From Pseudomonas sp. MWU13-2105 (GTDB lineage: Bacteria; Pseudomonadota; Gammaproteobacteria; Pseudomonadales; Pseudomonadaceae), in NCBI RefSeq assembly GCF_023242315.1, contig NZ_JALLIY010000011.1, positions 207,493-271,492 on the forward strand: a stretch of 64,000 nt of DNA, given 5' to 3'. Positions 40,340-47,804 of this stretch are shown here, in pieces. The position numbers were made by a program, and so were the translations under genes. The notes below the pieces were generated by a model. It searched no databases, was not told the DNA's origin, and saw only the letters and a program-made list of their open reading frames with translations. How positions within the stretch are numbered: the stretch's first letter is position 1; every line of letters starts with the position of its first letter.

Positions 40340-40909
40340 TCAGTGTCCGCTGATGCACAGTTCGCCCACGGCGCGAACCAGCGCCAGGTCATGGATCTCA
40401 TCGGTGCTCAGGGCCTGGCGCCCTTGGGCCAGCCAAGTCGGGCACTGCGGGTCCTGCCGGGAGGCGGAGAAGGCGGCGTAGTGTTGCAGTAGGCGGATCT
40501 GCAGTTGGTCGAGGGCCGGGCGGATCTGCTTGAGCAGATCTGGGCGGGCGATGGTCGGGGCCTTGCCCGCCGCGTGCCACTTGGCCAGCAGGGCGTATTG
40601 CACCAGCTTGTTGGCTTCGATCTGGGCGGCGAGGAATTGGCTGACGTCCTCGGGGCTGAGCTGATAGGTGGCGGCCTGTTGCGCGGCGTTGGCGATGACT
40701 TGCTGCTCGCGCGGGCTGTCCTGGATCGGCTTGCCGCTGTCCCATTTGGTCAGGGCGACCTGGTCGGCGATCTCCAGGCGTTCGCTCATGGCCTGGAGCA
40801 AGGGCGCCAGGGATGCGGGGGCGGCTGTGGGCTTCGGGGTTTCGGCGAAGGCGCCGGTGCTGAGAAGAATGAGCAGCAGCGGGCTGGCAAGGCGTTTTGT
40901 CAGGTACAT
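40340..40909 (-). CDS. Secreted gamma-type chorismate mutase (*AroQ)
   Basis: I use the ATG at 40909 (MYLTKRLASPLLLILLSTGAF), the start of a signal peptide. The mature helical domain has LLQAMSERLEIADQVALTKWDSGKPIQDSPREQQVI (read in parts), which contains the chorismate-mutase II residues, and VSQFLAAQIEANKLVQYAL with the E-x-x-K-x-x-Q pattern. With 189 residues and two cysteines near each end of the C-terminal half, it fits the periplasmic *AroQ class. It converts chorismate to prephenate outside the cytoplasm; why it is exported is not settled for this class. Confidence 0.85.
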   Translation of the reverse strand: MYLTKRLASPLLLILLSTGAFAETPKPTAAPASLAPLLQAMSERLEIADQVALTKWDSGKPIQDSPREQQVIANAAQQAATYQLSPEDVSQFLAAQIEANKLVQYALLAKWHAAGKAPTIARPDLLKQIRPALDQLQIRLLQHYAAFSASRQDPQCPTWLAQGRQALSTDEIHDLALVRAVGELCISGH

Positions 40910-41222
40910 GGAGCGAGCTTCGTCCGGAGGGTGGGCACAGGGGGCTGAGTAAACGTCACAAGCGCAGGCAGGCGCCAGTTTCTTTTCATGAAAAAAAATC
41001 TGGGCGTGTCCCAATGTTGTTCAGTTAAGGCTATTTGTAGCCGGGCACGGTCTTGTGGCGAGCGGGCTTGCCCGCGCTGGGGCGCGAAGCGACCCCAAAA
41101 ACCTGTAATCACGGTGTATCGGATATAACTGGACTATGGTTTTACGGCTGCTGCGCAGCCGAGCGCGCCACAAGACCGTGCTCGGCTGCAAATTGCTGGT
41201 CCTGGGTTCCTGCATTAAGGGG
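40910..41222. other. Intergenic region with a long inverted repeat
   Basis: No gene can be supported in this 313-bp gap. Most of it (41049-41178) is an imperfect inverted repeat related to REP elements, described separately. The part next to the chorismate mutase gene is A/T-rich (a run of A near 40990) and may hold its promoter. Confidence 0.5.
41049..41178. repeat. REP-like long inverted repeat
   Basis: CGGTCTTGTGGCGAGCG at the left end is mirrored by CGCGCCACAAGACCG at the right end, with inner arms GGGCTTGCCCGC and GGCTGCTGCGCAGCC-like stems. The outer sequence differs from the GTAGGAGC group, so it belongs to a second REP class. Confidence 0.7.
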
Positions 41223-41609
41223 TCAAGGGTTCGACTCCGAGAGCGCCATGCCCTCGCTGCCGGCATAGAACACCAACAGGTCCACCGGAACCGCGCCAGT
41301 GCGGGCGCGATGCTGGATGTTGACCAGGGCCGCTATTGTGTCGCCCTGTTTCAATAGCGTGTTGTGACCGCCTTCCCGGGTCTCCACCCACACTTCGCCG
41401 CAGAGGATGTAGGCGGCGCTGGGAATCGGATGGATGTGCCAGCCCAATTCGGTGTCAGCCGGAATATTGACCTGCAGCAAGGTCAGTTCCGGTGCTCCCT
41501 TGGGATAGCGTTCATAAGGCGTACCGTCCCAGGAGCAGGTGCTGCGTAGTAGTACCTGGGCTGAAGGGGCAGGTGGGGTTTGTGCCACGGGTGTCGAGAT
41601 CGAGGTCAT
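41223..41609 (-). CDS. Cupin domain protein
   Basis: The 128-residue protein has the cupin core: ELGWHIHPIPSAAYILCGEVWVE, with two metal-ligand-like His and a Tyr where many cupins have Glu, followed by the second motif GDTIAALVNIQHRARTG. It reads as a single-domain cytosolic cupin with a Ser/Thr/Pro-rich N-terminus. The reaction is unknown. It stands alone between a REP-like repeat and the glnA terminator. Confidence 0.78.
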   Translation of the reverse strand: MTSISTPVAQTPPAPSAQVLLRSTCSWDGTPYERYPKGAPELTLLQVNIPADTELGWHIHPIPSAAYILCGEVWVETREGGHNTLLKQGDTIAALVNIQHRARTGAVPVDLLVFYAGSEGMALSESNP

Positions 41610-41758
41610 GTGTCGGGTTCCAGGTTAACGTCCTTGTACCGCGCGCCAGGCGCGGTGCCTGTGGTTCCCGTCGCAAGGTCGGGAATCCATAGTTAACGCC
41701 GCGTCGCGCCGTCCTGCCAGTCTTCAAGCGTTTCAAGAAATCTCGATTCCTGCCCATG

Positions 41759-41785
41759 AAAAAGGCCACCCGAAGGTGGCCTTTT
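41759..41785 (-). terminator. Terminator of glnA
   Basis: On the minus strand AAAAGGCCACC, loop TTCG, then GGTGGCCTTTTT. It lies 30 bp after the glnA stop. Confidence 0.92.
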
Positions 41786-41814
41786 GTTACGCCGCTTGCG
41801 CGAACGCGACTGGA

Positions 41815-43221
41815 TCAGCAGCTGTAGTACAGCTCGTATTCCAGTGGGTGTACGAAGGTGCGGACCTTGATTTCTTCTTCGCTTTTCAGCTCGATGTAGG
41901 CATCGATGAAGTCGTCGCTGAATACGCCGCCCTTGGTCAGGAACGCACGGCCCTTGTCCAGCTCTTCCAGGGCTTCTTTCAGGCTACCGCAAACCTGTGG
42001 GATTTCCTTGGCCTCTTCAGGCGGCAGGTCATACAGGTTCTTGTCCGCGGCGTCGCCAGGGTGGATCTTGTTCTGGATACCGTCCAGGCCGGCCATCATC
42101 AGCGCGGCGAAGGCCAGGTAAGGGTTGGCAGCCGGATCCGGGAAGCGTGCTTCGATACGGCGAGCCTTGGGGCTGTTGACGTAAGGAATACGGATCGAGG
42201 CGGAACGGTTGCGCGCCGAGTAGGCCAGCATTACTGGTGCTTCGAAACCTGGAACCAGACGCTTGTAGGAGTTGGTCGACGGGTTGGTGAAGCCGTTCAG
42301 GGCCTTACCGTGTTTGATGATACCGCCGATGAAGTACAGGGCGGTGTCGGACAGGCCGGCATAACCTTCGCCAGCGAAGGTGTTCTTGCCTTCTTTGGAG
42401 ATGGACATGTGAACGTGCATACCCGAGCCGTTATCGCCGTACAGCGGTTTTGGCATGAAGGTCGCGGTACGGCCGTAGGCATCCGCCACGTTGTGTACGC
42501 AGTACTTCAGGGTCTGTACTTCGTCAGCCTTGTTGACCAGGGTGTTGAACTTCACACCGATTTCGTTCTGGCCGGCAGTCGCCACTTCGTGGTGGTGAAC
42601 TTCGACGGTCTGGCCCATCTCTTCCAGTGCGTTGCACATGGAGGTACGGATTTCGTGGTCGTGGTCGAACGGTGGTACCGGGAAGTAGCCGCCTTTGATA
42701 CCTGGACGGTGGCCCTTGTTACCGCCTTCCACATCCTGGTCGGACATCCACGAACCTTGTTCGGAGAAGATCTTGAACATGGAACCGGAGATGTCGGACT
42801 TGAACTTGACCGAGTCGAAGATGAAGAACTCAGGCTCCGGACCGAAGAAAGCGGTGTCGCCGATACCGGTGGACTTCAGGTATTCCTCGGCGCGACGGGC
42901 GATCGCACGTGGGTCGCGGTCGTAGCCCTGCATGGTCGAAGGCTCGATCACGTCGCAGACCAGGATCAGGGTCGGCTCTTCGGTGAACGGGTCGAGTACG
43001 GCGGTGCTGTCGTCCGGCATCAGGATCATGTCGGAGGCTTCGATGCCTTTCCAACCGGAGATGGAGGAGCCGTCGAACATTTTGCCGATTTCGAAGAATT
43101 CGTCATCCAGTGCATCACGGGCCGGCATGGTCACGTGGTGCTGAGTGCCTTTGGTATCAGTGAAGCGCAGATCAATCCATTTAACGTCATGATCTTTGAT
43201 GAGTTGAACCGACTTCGACAT
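41815..43221 (-). CDS. glnA: Glutamine synthetase type I
   Basis: The 468-residue GSI has the beta-grasp N-terminus (VKWIDLRFTDTKGTQHHVTMP), FDGSSISGWKGIEASDM, the metal site FFGPEPEFFIFDSV, the GSGMHVHMSI block, NPSTNSYKRLVPGFEAPV, and the adenylylation loop KNLYDLPPEE with the modified Tyr. It forms glutamine from glutamate and ammonia. Expression is likely from the sigma54 promoter at 43322-43336 under NtrC, whose gene lies 4 kb away. Confidence 0.98.
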   Translation of the reverse strand: MSKSVQLIKDHDVKWIDLRFTDTKGTQHHVTMPARDALDDEFFEIGKMFDGSSISGWKGIEASDMILMPDDSTAVLDPFTEEPTLILVCDVIEPSTMQGYDRDPRAIARRAEEYLKSTGIGDTAFFGPEPEFFIFDSVKFKSDISGSMFKIFSEQGSWMSDQDVEGGNKGHRPGIKGGYFPVPPFDHDHEIRTSMCNALEEMGQTVEVHHHEVATAGQNEIGVKFNTLVNKADEVQTLKYCVHNVADAYGRTATFMPKPLYGDNGSGMHVHMSISKEGKNTFAGEGYAGLSDTALYFIGGIIKHGKALNGFTNPSTNSYKRLVPGFEAPVMLAYSARNRSASIRIPYVNSPKARRIEARFPDPAANPYLAFAALMMAGLDGIQNKIHPGDAADKNLYDLPPEEAKEIPQVCGSLKEALEELDKGRAFLTKGGVFSDDFIDAYIELKSEEEIKVRTFVHPLEYELYYSC

Positions 43222-43321
43222 GGTGTCCTCCGGGTGGCTTCGGGCTGGGTAGTGGAGTTAGCCCTGAAAGAGTGGTGATGCCGGCGCGAATATCGGCCAT
43301 GGCAACCTGCCTCACAAGAGA

Positions 43322-43336
43322 GCAAATTGCATGCCA
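43322..43336 (-). promoter_or_regulatory. Sigma54 promoter of glnA
   Basis: On the minus strand TGGCATGCAATTTGC matches the -24/-12 consensus TGGCAC-N5-TTGC in all but one position, and the next base is T. The start of transcription would be near 43310, about 90 bp before the glnA ATG. Confidence 0.82.
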
Positions 43337-43408
43337 GTGCCCCGTGATGGGTTTTTTGCCCCAATCTCAAGCGTTGCAGCGAGCATAGGAGAATTTTCGG
43401 GCATTTGC

Positions 43409-43425
43409 TGCACCATAATAGGTCT
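43409..43425. promoter_or_regulatory. Probable NtrC site upstream of glnA
   Basis: TGCACCATAATAGGTCT has a perfect left half (TGCACCA) and a partial right half. A further half-site, GGTGCGCA, lies at 43451-43458. Both are about 100-145 bp upstream of the glnA transcription start, a typical distance for an NtrC enhancer. Confidence 0.6.
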
Positions 43426-43504
43426 TAAAAAATCACAAGTGATCCGTTTTGGTGCGCATAAAACCATCTGTACAATAACTGGTTAAACCTTGAGCAATTT
43501 CCGC

Positions 43505-43510
43505 TATAAT
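43505..43510 (+). promoter_or_regulatory. -10 element of thiI
   Basis: A perfect TATAAT lies 42 bp before the thiI ATG. The -35 region around 43482-43488 (GTTAAAC) is a poor match, so only the -10 box is well supported. Confidence 0.5.
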
Positions 43511-43552
43511 CCGCGCCCCCCTTTTTCGGCCGGCCCTTCGCGCGCTGTTTTC

Positions 43553-45007
43553 ATGAAACTTATCGTAAAAGTCTTCCCCGAAATCACCATTAAAAGCCGT
43601 CCTGTCCGGATGAAATTCATCCGCCAGTTGGCCAAGAACATCCGTACCGTGCTCCGTGACCTGGATCCGGCCGTGGTGGTGAACGGCGTGTGGGACAATC
43701 TCGAGCTGGAAACCGCGCTGAGCGAGCCCAAGGCCCTGCAGGAGCTGACCGAGCGCCTGTGCTGCATGCCGGGTATCGCGCATTTCCTGCAGGTCGACGA
43801 GTACCCGCTGGGTGACTTCGACGACATCACCGCCAAGTGCAAGCAGCACTTCGGCGCGGCCCTGCCCGGGAAGATTTTTTCGGTGCGTTGCAAGCGCGCC
43901 GGCAAGCACGATTTCACCTCCATGGACGTGGAAAAGTACGTCGGCAGCCAGTTGCGCCGACAGTGCAATGCCGCCGGGATCTCCCTCAAGGAGCCGGAAA
44001 TCGAGGTGCGAATGGAAATTCGCGACCAACGGTTGTTTGTCATCCATAGCCAGCACGATGGCCTGGGCGGTTACCCGCTGGGTTCCATCGAGCAGACGCT
44101 GGTGCTGATGTCCGGTGGTTTCGATTCCACCGTGGCCGCCTATCAGATGATGCGCCGCGGCCTGATGAGCCACTTCTGCTTCTTCAACCTCGGTGGCCGC
44201 GCCCACGAGCTGGGGGTGATGGAAGTCGCCCACTTCCTCTGGAAGAAGTACGGCAGCTCCCAGCGGGTGCTGTTTGTCAGCGTGCCGTTCGAGGAAGTGC
44301 TGGGAGAAATTCTCGGTAAAGTCGATAACAGTCATATGGGCGTAGTATTGAAGCGTATGATGTTGCGCGCTGCTTCCGTCATGGCTGATCGACTGGACAT
44401 CAGTGCGCTGGTGACCGGCGAAGCGATTTCCCAGGTTTCCAGCCAGACGCTGCCGAACCTGGCGGTGATCGACTGCGTGACCGAGAAGCTGGTGATTCGT
44501 CCGCTGATCGCCAGCCACAAGCAGGACATCATCAACCTGGCGAGCGAGATCGGCACGGCCGACTTCGCCAAGCACATGCCGGAATATTGCGGGGTCATTT
44601 CGGTGAACCCCAAGACCCACGCCAAGCGCAACCGCGTGGAGTACGAGGAACAACAGTTCGACATGGCGATTCTCGAGCGGGCGCTCGAGCGGGCCAAACT
44701 GATACCCATCGATCGAGTCATCGACGAACTGGGCCAGGATTTGCAGATTGAAGAAGTCAGCGAGGCGCTGGCCGGTCATATCGTGATCGACATCCGTCAC
44801 CCGGATGCCCTGGACGACGACCCGCTGGAGATCGCTGGCATCGAGGTACAAGCGATGCCGTTTTATGCTCTGAACGCTCGTTTCAAGGAACTGGACCCTA
44901 CTCGCCAGTACCTGTTGTATTGCGACAAAGGCGTGATGAGTCGCCTGCATGCCCACCATTTGCTCAGTGAGGGGCATGCCAATGTGCGCGTTTATCGACC
45001 GAGCTAA
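43553..45007 (+). CDS. thiI: tRNA 4-thiouridine synthase / thiamine sulfur carrier enzyme ThiI
   Basis: I use the ATG at 43553 (MKLIVKVFPEITIKSRPVRM). The 484-residue protein has the ferredoxin-like and THUMP domains, the PP-loop LMSGGFDSTVAAYQMM for adenylation, the CGVIS cysteine near residue 344 (MPEYCGVISVNP), and the C-terminal rhodanese domain with the persulfide cysteine in YLLYCDKGVMSRLHAHHL. It is the long, enterobacterial-type enzyme competent for tRNA s4U8 and thiamine thiazole synthesis. Confidence 0.96.
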   Translation: MKLIVKVFPEITIKSRPVRMKFIRQLAKNIRTVLRDLDPAVVVNGVWDNLELETALSEPKALQELTERLCCMPGIAHFLQVDEYPLGDFDDITAKCKQHFGAALPGKIFSVRCKRAGKHDFTSMDVEKYVGSQLRRQCNAAGISLKEPEIEVRMEIRDQRLFVIHSQHDGLGGYPLGSIEQTLVLMSGGFDSTVAAYQMMRRGLMSHFCFFNLGGRAHELGVMEVAHFLWKKYGSSQRVLFVSVPFEEVLGEILGKVDNSHMGVVLKRMMLRAASVMADRLDISALVTGEAISQVSSQTLPNLAVIDCVTEKLVIRPLIASHKQDIINLASEIGTADFAKHMPEYCGVISVNPKTHAKRNRVEYEEQQFDMAILERALERAKLIPIDRVIDELGQDLQIEEVSEALAGHIVIDIRHPDALDDDPLEIAGIEVQAMPFYALNARFKELDPTRQYLLYCDKGVMSRLHAHHLLSEGHANVRVYRPS

Positions 45008-45145
45008 GTGCCCGGGGCTGTTTGCCTGTGGCTTGCGTCACCGGCCCCCCGACGCCGCCGTCAAGTTGTAACGGCTTGCCGGACTCTGCTGTAAATCGCT
45101 GCCAAGACTTGTCAGCACACCGAATCCTCTGATCGAGATACACAA

Positions 45146-46966
45146 GTGATCGAAAATCTACGCAACATCGCCATCATTGCTCACGTTGACCATGGTAAGA
45201 CCACCCTGGTAGACAAACTCTTGCGTCAATCCGGCACCCTGGAGCGCAACGAGCTCAACGACGAGCGCGTGATGGACTCCAACGACCAGGAGAAAGAGCG
45301 CGGTATTACCATCCTGGCGAAAAACACCGCCATCAACTGGAACGGCTACCACATCAACATCGTGGACACCCCGGGCCACGCCGACTTCGGCGGCGAAGTC
45401 GAACGCGTAATGTCGATGGTCGACTCCGTTCTGCTGCTGGTTGACGCCCAAGACGGCCCTATGCCGCAAACCCGTTTCGTGACCAAGAAGGCTTTCGAAG
45501 CCGGCCTGCGTCCGATCGTGGTGATCAACAAGGTCGACCGTCCGGGCGCGCGTCCGGACTGGGTTCTGGACCAGATCTTCGACCTGTTCGACAACCTCGG
45601 CGCCACCGAAGAACAGCTCGACTTCAAAGTCGTCTACGCCTCGGCCCTGAACGGTATTGCCGGTCTGGACCACACCGCCATGGCGGAAGACATGACCCCG
45701 CTGTACCAGTCGATCGTCGACGACGTACCCGCGCCGAAAGTCGACCGTGACGGTCCGTTCCAGATGCAGATCTCCGCACTGGACTACAACAGCTTCCTGG
45801 GTGTTATCGGTGTTGGCCGTATCGCCCGTGGTCGGATCAAGCCGAACACCCCGGTTGTCGCTATCGACGCCGATGGCAAGAAGCGTACCGGTCGTATCCT
45901 GAAGCTGATGGGTCACCACGGTCTGCACCGTATCGACGTTGAAGAAGCGGCTGCCGGCGACATCGTCTGCATCAGCGGCTTCGAGCAGCTGTTCATCTCC
46001 GACACCCTGTGCGACCCACTGAACGTCGAAGCGATGAAGCCGCTGACCGTTGACGAACCTACCGTTTCGATGACCTTCCAGGTCAACGACTCGCCGTTCT
46101 GCGGCCGTGAAGGCAAGTTCGTCACCAGCCGTAACATCAAGGAACGCCTGGACAAAGAGCTGCTCTACAACGTTGCCCTGCGCGTTGAAGAAGGCGACTC
46201 GGCTGACAAGTTCAAGGTCTCCGGCCGTGGTGAGCTGCACCTCTCGGTACTGATCGAAACCATGCGTCGCGAAGGCTTCGAAATGGGTGTCGGTCGTCCG
46301 GAAGTGATCATCCGCATGGTTGATGGCGTCAAGCACGAACCGTACGAAAACGTGACCATCGACCTGCCGGAAGAATCCCAGGGCGCGATCATGGAGCAAA
46401 TGGGCCTGCGTAAAGGCGACCTGACCAACATGGTTCCGGATGGCAAGGGCCGTGTGCGCCTTGAGTACAACATCCCGGCGCGTGGCCTGATCGGTTTCCG
46501 TAACGAGTTCCTGACCCTGACCTCCGGTGGCGGCATCCTGACCTCGATCTTCGACCGTTACGACGTGATGAAGTCCGGCGACATGTCCGGCCGTCAGAAC
46601 GGCGTGCTGGTTTCGGTGGCTACCGGTAAGGCGCTGACCTACTCGCTGGAAACCCTGCAGGCACGTGGCAAGCTGTTCGTTGAACACGGCCAGGACATCT
46701 ACGAAGGTCAGATCGTCGGCTTGAACAGCCGCGACAACGACCTGGGCGTGAACCCGACCAAAGGCAAGAAGCTCGACAACATGCGTGCTTCGGGCAAGGA
46801 CGAAACCATCGCCCTGGTTCCGCCGGTCAAGTTCACCCTGGAGCAGGCTCTGGAGTTCGTGCAAGAAGACGAACTGTGCGAAGTGACGCCTAAGTCCATC
46901 CGTCTTCGCAAGAAGATCCTGGGCGAAAGCGAGCGTACCCGCGCGGCCAAGAAGTCCGGTAACTAA
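45146..46966 (+). CDS. typA: Translational GTPase TypA/BipA
   Basis: The 606-residue GTPase starts at GTG 45146 (reading MIENLRNIAIIAHVDHGKTTL). G1 AHVDHGKTT, the switch I region ERGITILAKNTAI, G3 DTPGHADFGGEVERV and G4 NKVDRPGARP are all present, followed by domains II, III and V and the BipA-specific C-terminal domain with the family motif PARGLIGFRNEFLT. It assists ribosome assembly and stress translation. A strong bidirectional terminator follows at 46985. Confidence 0.97.
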   Translation: MIENLRNIAIIAHVDHGKTTLVDKLLRQSGTLERNELNDERVMDSNDQEKERGITILAKNTAINWNGYHINIVDTPGHADFGGEVERVMSMVDSVLLLVDAQDGPMPQTRFVTKKAFEAGLRPIVVINKVDRPGARPDWVLDQIFDLFDNLGATEEQLDFKVVYASALNGIAGLDHTAMAEDMTPLYQSIVDDVPAPKVDRDGPFQMQISALDYNSFLGVIGVGRIARGRIKPNTPVVAIDADGKKRTGRILKLMGHHGLHRIDVEEAAAGDIVCISGFEQLFISDTLCDPLNVEAMKPLTVDEPTVSMTFQVNDSPFCGREGKFVTSRNIKERLDKELLYNVALRVEEGDSADKFKVSGRGELHLSVLIETMRREGFEMGVGRPEVIIRMVDGVKHEPYENVTIDLPEESQGAIMEQMGLRKGDLTNMVPDGKGRVRLEYNIPARGLIGFRNEFLTLTSGGGILTSIFDRYDVMKSGDMSGRQNGVLVSVATGKALTYSLETLQARGKLFVEHGQDIYEGQIVGLNSRDNDLGVNPTKGKKLDNMRASGKDETIALVPPVKFTLEQALEFVQEDELCEVTPKSIRLRKKILGESERTRAAKKSGN

Positions 46967-46984
46967 GTCGTTTAGTTAGCTGGC

Positions 46985-47023
46985 AAAAAAAATGCCCCCG
47001 ACCGCAAGGTCGGGGGCATTTTT
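46985..47023. terminator. Strong bidirectional terminator after typA
   Basis: AAAAAAAATGCCCCCGACC, loop GCAA, GGTCGGGGGCATTTTT: a 13-bp stem flanked by A and T runs. It ends typA and may also end the leftward YkgJ-family transcript. Confidence 0.95.
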
Positions 47024-47104
47024 GTTTGTCTGGCTTATGGGGCGTCGCACACCTTGTCAGGGTGGGCGATGCTCCCACAGGGCTGGTGTTTCAAGGGGTG
47101 TTGA

Positions 47105-47539
47105 TCAGAAGTTGTACAGCATCTTGTCCGGCGCCGGGCGTTCCGGGGTCTTGGGCTTGTAGGCACAGTAGCCCGGGCGTGGCCCGATTTTTGGATGGTT
47201 ACGGCAGGTGTCCGGACGTTTTTCGTAGATGGTGCACAGCCGTGACTTGCGATCCAGGTACAGGCAGTCGTTGTTGCTCATGCGCTGCAAGGTGAAGATC
47301 TCGGACTTCTGGTTGTAGCGTTCGACGATCCCTTCCTTCTGCAGGCGCTTGGCGATGTTCTTCGGCGGGTCGCCACGCTCGAATTCGTCGACGATGCCGA
47401 TGCGGATCAGGTCCTTGATCTTGACTTCCACCGGCAAGGTGCAGCAACTGGACATGCAGCCTCCGCACATATGGCTGGAGTATTTCTGCCAGGTTTCGAG
47501 GCGGTCGAGTTCCGCGGCGGCGATCAGGGTAGGTTTCAT
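47105..47539 (-). CDS. YkgJ-family cysteine cluster protein
   Basis: The 144-residue protein has a cluster of cysteines typical of the CxxCxxCC family: MCGGCMSSCCTLPVEVKIKD near residue 25, then NNDCLYLDRKSRLCTIYEKRPDTCRNHP (read in parts) near residue 95. These probably bind zinc or an Fe-S cluster. The C-terminus reads PRPGYCAYKPKTPE. Function unknown. It stands alone between typA and glgP. Confidence 0.85.
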   Translation of the reverse strand: MKPTLIAAAELDRLETWQKYSSHMCGGCMSSCCTLPVEVKIKDLIRIGIVDEFERGDPPKNIAKRLQKEGIVERYNQKSEIFTLQRMSNNDCLYLDRKSRLCTIYEKRPDTCRNHPKIGPRPGYCAYKPKTPERPAPDKMLYNF

Positions 47540-47804
47540 CCGGCTGTTGTCCAGGGTGTATCAGGGCGCGCGATGATACCGGGGCTGGTGGATTTGTGAA
47601 CAACCTTTTGACGGTTTTTCGTACAAACGCAACTTTGCAGGGAGATTTCCACATGAGTGCATGCTTTTGGGGCAGCATGGGGTCGTCGGCTTTTCCCCGG
47701 GTCATCCGTAAAAAACGCCGAACCTGCGTCGTCGCCCCGTGTCGAACCGTCTAGGCTCAGAACACTCGTCTTTCAAATCGTCCATCTCGCTAGAGGTTGT
47801 ACCG

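Noticed and set aside
41776..43278. A 500-codon open frame opposite glnA
   Set aside because: glnA on the minus strand has all GSI motifs. The plus-strand frame is an antisense artefact, as are the long frames opposite thiI (43433-44977) and typA (45158-46864).
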